Positions 63,419 to 64,000 of a stretch of DNA of 64,000 bases are shown here, piece after piece. Under the pieces are notes generated by a model, which saw nothing but the letters and a program-made list of their open reading frames with translations, did no database searches and was not told the origin of the DNA. How positions within the stretch are numbered: position 1 is the first letter of the stretch; every line of letters starts with the position of its first letter. The DNA is from Chitinophagales bacterium (lineage in GTDB: Bacteria; Bacteroidota; Bacteroidia; Chitinophagales; Saprospiraceae). The translations under genes and the position numbers were made by a program. Where the stretch lies: positions 1-64,000 of the forward strand of contig JAAFJT010000013.1 of assembly GCA_013298955.1 (NCBI GenBank), read 5' to 3'.

Positions 63419-63613
63419 ATGCTCATTATTGATGTCAAAGAAAACGATACCATTGACCGCGCGCTCAAGAAGTACAAAAGAAAATTTGAAAAATCAGGTA
63501 CTTTGAAAGAATTGCGTCGCCGTAAAGCCTTCACGAAACCGAGTATTGAACGTCGTGCAGTTGTATTGAAAGCGGTTTACAAAGAAGACAAATACGGTAA
63601 TCACCACGATTAA
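63419..63613 (+). CDS. rpsU: 30S ribosomal protein S21
   Basis: A 64-residue basic protein, MLIIDVKENDTIDRALKKYK at the start and RRRKAFTKPSIERR in the middle, matching S21, which lies near the anti-Shine-Dalgarno end of 16S rRNA. In Bacteroidota, S21 helps hide the anti-Shine-Dalgarno, which fits the missing Shine-Dalgarno sites here. The gene is followed 26 bases later by a tyrosine recombinase gene, an order found in other Bacteroidota. Confidence 0.97.
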   Translation: MLIIDVKENDTIDRALKKYKRKFEKSGTLKELRRRKAFTKPSIERRAVVLKAVYKEDKYGNHHD

Positions 63614-63639
63614 TGAATCGGTAATCGTTTTTAAAGTCA

Positions 63640-64000
63640 TTGGAGACGTACAGCGAAAGTTTTTCAAACTTTTTACAATATGAAAAACGCTTCTCTCCGC
63701 ATACCGTTACCGCTTATCGGACGGATTTGGAGCAATGGAATCGTTTTCTTTCCGAAAATTTGGAACGCCTCACTACTGTTGCAGCAGTGAGGCATTCGCA
63801 TTTGCGGTCATATGTCGTTTTTATGATGAAAGCGGAGATGACTCCCCGTTCAATTCATCGAAAATTATCTTGTTTGAAAACGTATTTTAAATGGTTGGAA
63901 AAACAAGGTTGGGTTACTGAAAATCCAACGACCAAATTAGTCGCTCCCAAAGTCGGAAAACGATTACCTGTTGTATTAACCGAGCCACAAACCGAACAAT
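63640..64000 (+). CDS. Tyrosine recombinase XerC/XerD type, N-terminal part
   Basis: An open frame of 120 codons running off the right edge, starting at a TTG at 63640 (the frame has a stop at 63622-63624 and no ATG before 63820). The translation (ETYSESFSNFLQYEKRFSPH, TVTAYRTDLEQWNRFL, TPRSIHRKLSCLKTYFKWLE) is the SAM-like N-terminal domain of Xer recombinases, which resolve chromosome dimers. The catalytic C-terminal domain is outside the window. XerC or XerD cannot be separated from this part. It follows rpsU closely, so it is probably cotranscribed. Confidence 0.9.
   Translation, partial: METYSESFSNFLQYEKRFSPHTVTAYRTDLEQWNRFLSENLERLTTVAAVRHSHLRSYVVFMMKAEMTPRSIHRKLSCLKTYFKWLEKQGWVTENPTTKLVAPKVGKRLPVVLTEPQTEQ

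Noticed and set aside
1-64000. CRISPR arrays, insertion sequences or prophage
   Set aside because: No regularly spaced direct repeats, transposase genes, phage structural genes or cas genes were seen; the repeats present are single hairpins between genes.

Overview
The window reads as a chromosomal segment of a Bacteroidota bacterium, probably near Saprospiria/Chitinophagia (family not determinable here). Signs are the moderately AT-rich sequence, absence of Shine-Dalgarno sites before most genes, repeated Bacteroidota-type -7 boxes (TAnnTTTG, sometimes with a TTTG/TTG -33 box), an alternative complex III (Act) operon joined to an aa3-type oxidase, a SusC-like outer-membrane barrel protein, and the rpsU-xer order at the right end. 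Most of the window is core chromosome; no IS element, prophage, integrase-flanked island or CRISPR array was seen.

Layout. 1-5.6 kb: tail of a tRNA with terminators, a TPR protein (-), clpC (-), a STAS regulator (+). 5.6-8.5 kb: pdhB, a TerB-like protein, a GHMP kinase (all -). 8.8-12 kb: nrnA, an FKBP lipoprotein and prfB with its programmed frameshift (+), then an MscS channel (-). 13.3-29.5 kb: one long + strand respiratory operon, actABCDEF-coxB-coxA-ctaB-two subunit III genes-subunit IV, behind a near-consensus promoter; 29.6-31.1 kb adds a degenerate SCO protein, DUF420 and a small CxxC membrane protein. 31.3-39.1 kb (-): an unusual AAA-M41 fusion protease, glgB, a PIN-like protein, a TonB-dependent-receptor-type barrel. 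39.4-44 kb: a TIGR01777 epimerase (+) and a fabH-efp-accB-accC lipid/translation operon (-). 44-52.6 kb: an AIPR remnant ending in a perfect 84-bp palindrome, and two giant secreted TPR paralogues flanking a PD-(D/E)XK protein. 53-58.3 kb: S4 protein, NUDIX, kdsB (-), LysM/RlpA-like protein, cystathionine beta-synthase, ung (+). 58.4-61.8 kb (-): a TOPRIM-like/AAA ATPase pair resembling split OLD/PARIS defence modules, and a MacB-like permease. 62-64 kb: queA, rpsU and the start of a tyrosine recombinase (+).

The respiratory genes form one functional unit: quinol is oxidised by ActABCDEF and electrons pass by c-hemes to the CuA site of CoxB and the binuclear centre of CoxA, whose heme is made by CtaB. 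CoxB carries a C-terminal OmpA-like peptidoglycan-binding domain, the most unusual protein architecture here. A second theme is the intergenic DNA: nearly every gene junction carries a long inverted repeat, and at least two dispersed families are built from GGAT-core units spaced 9-11 bp apart.
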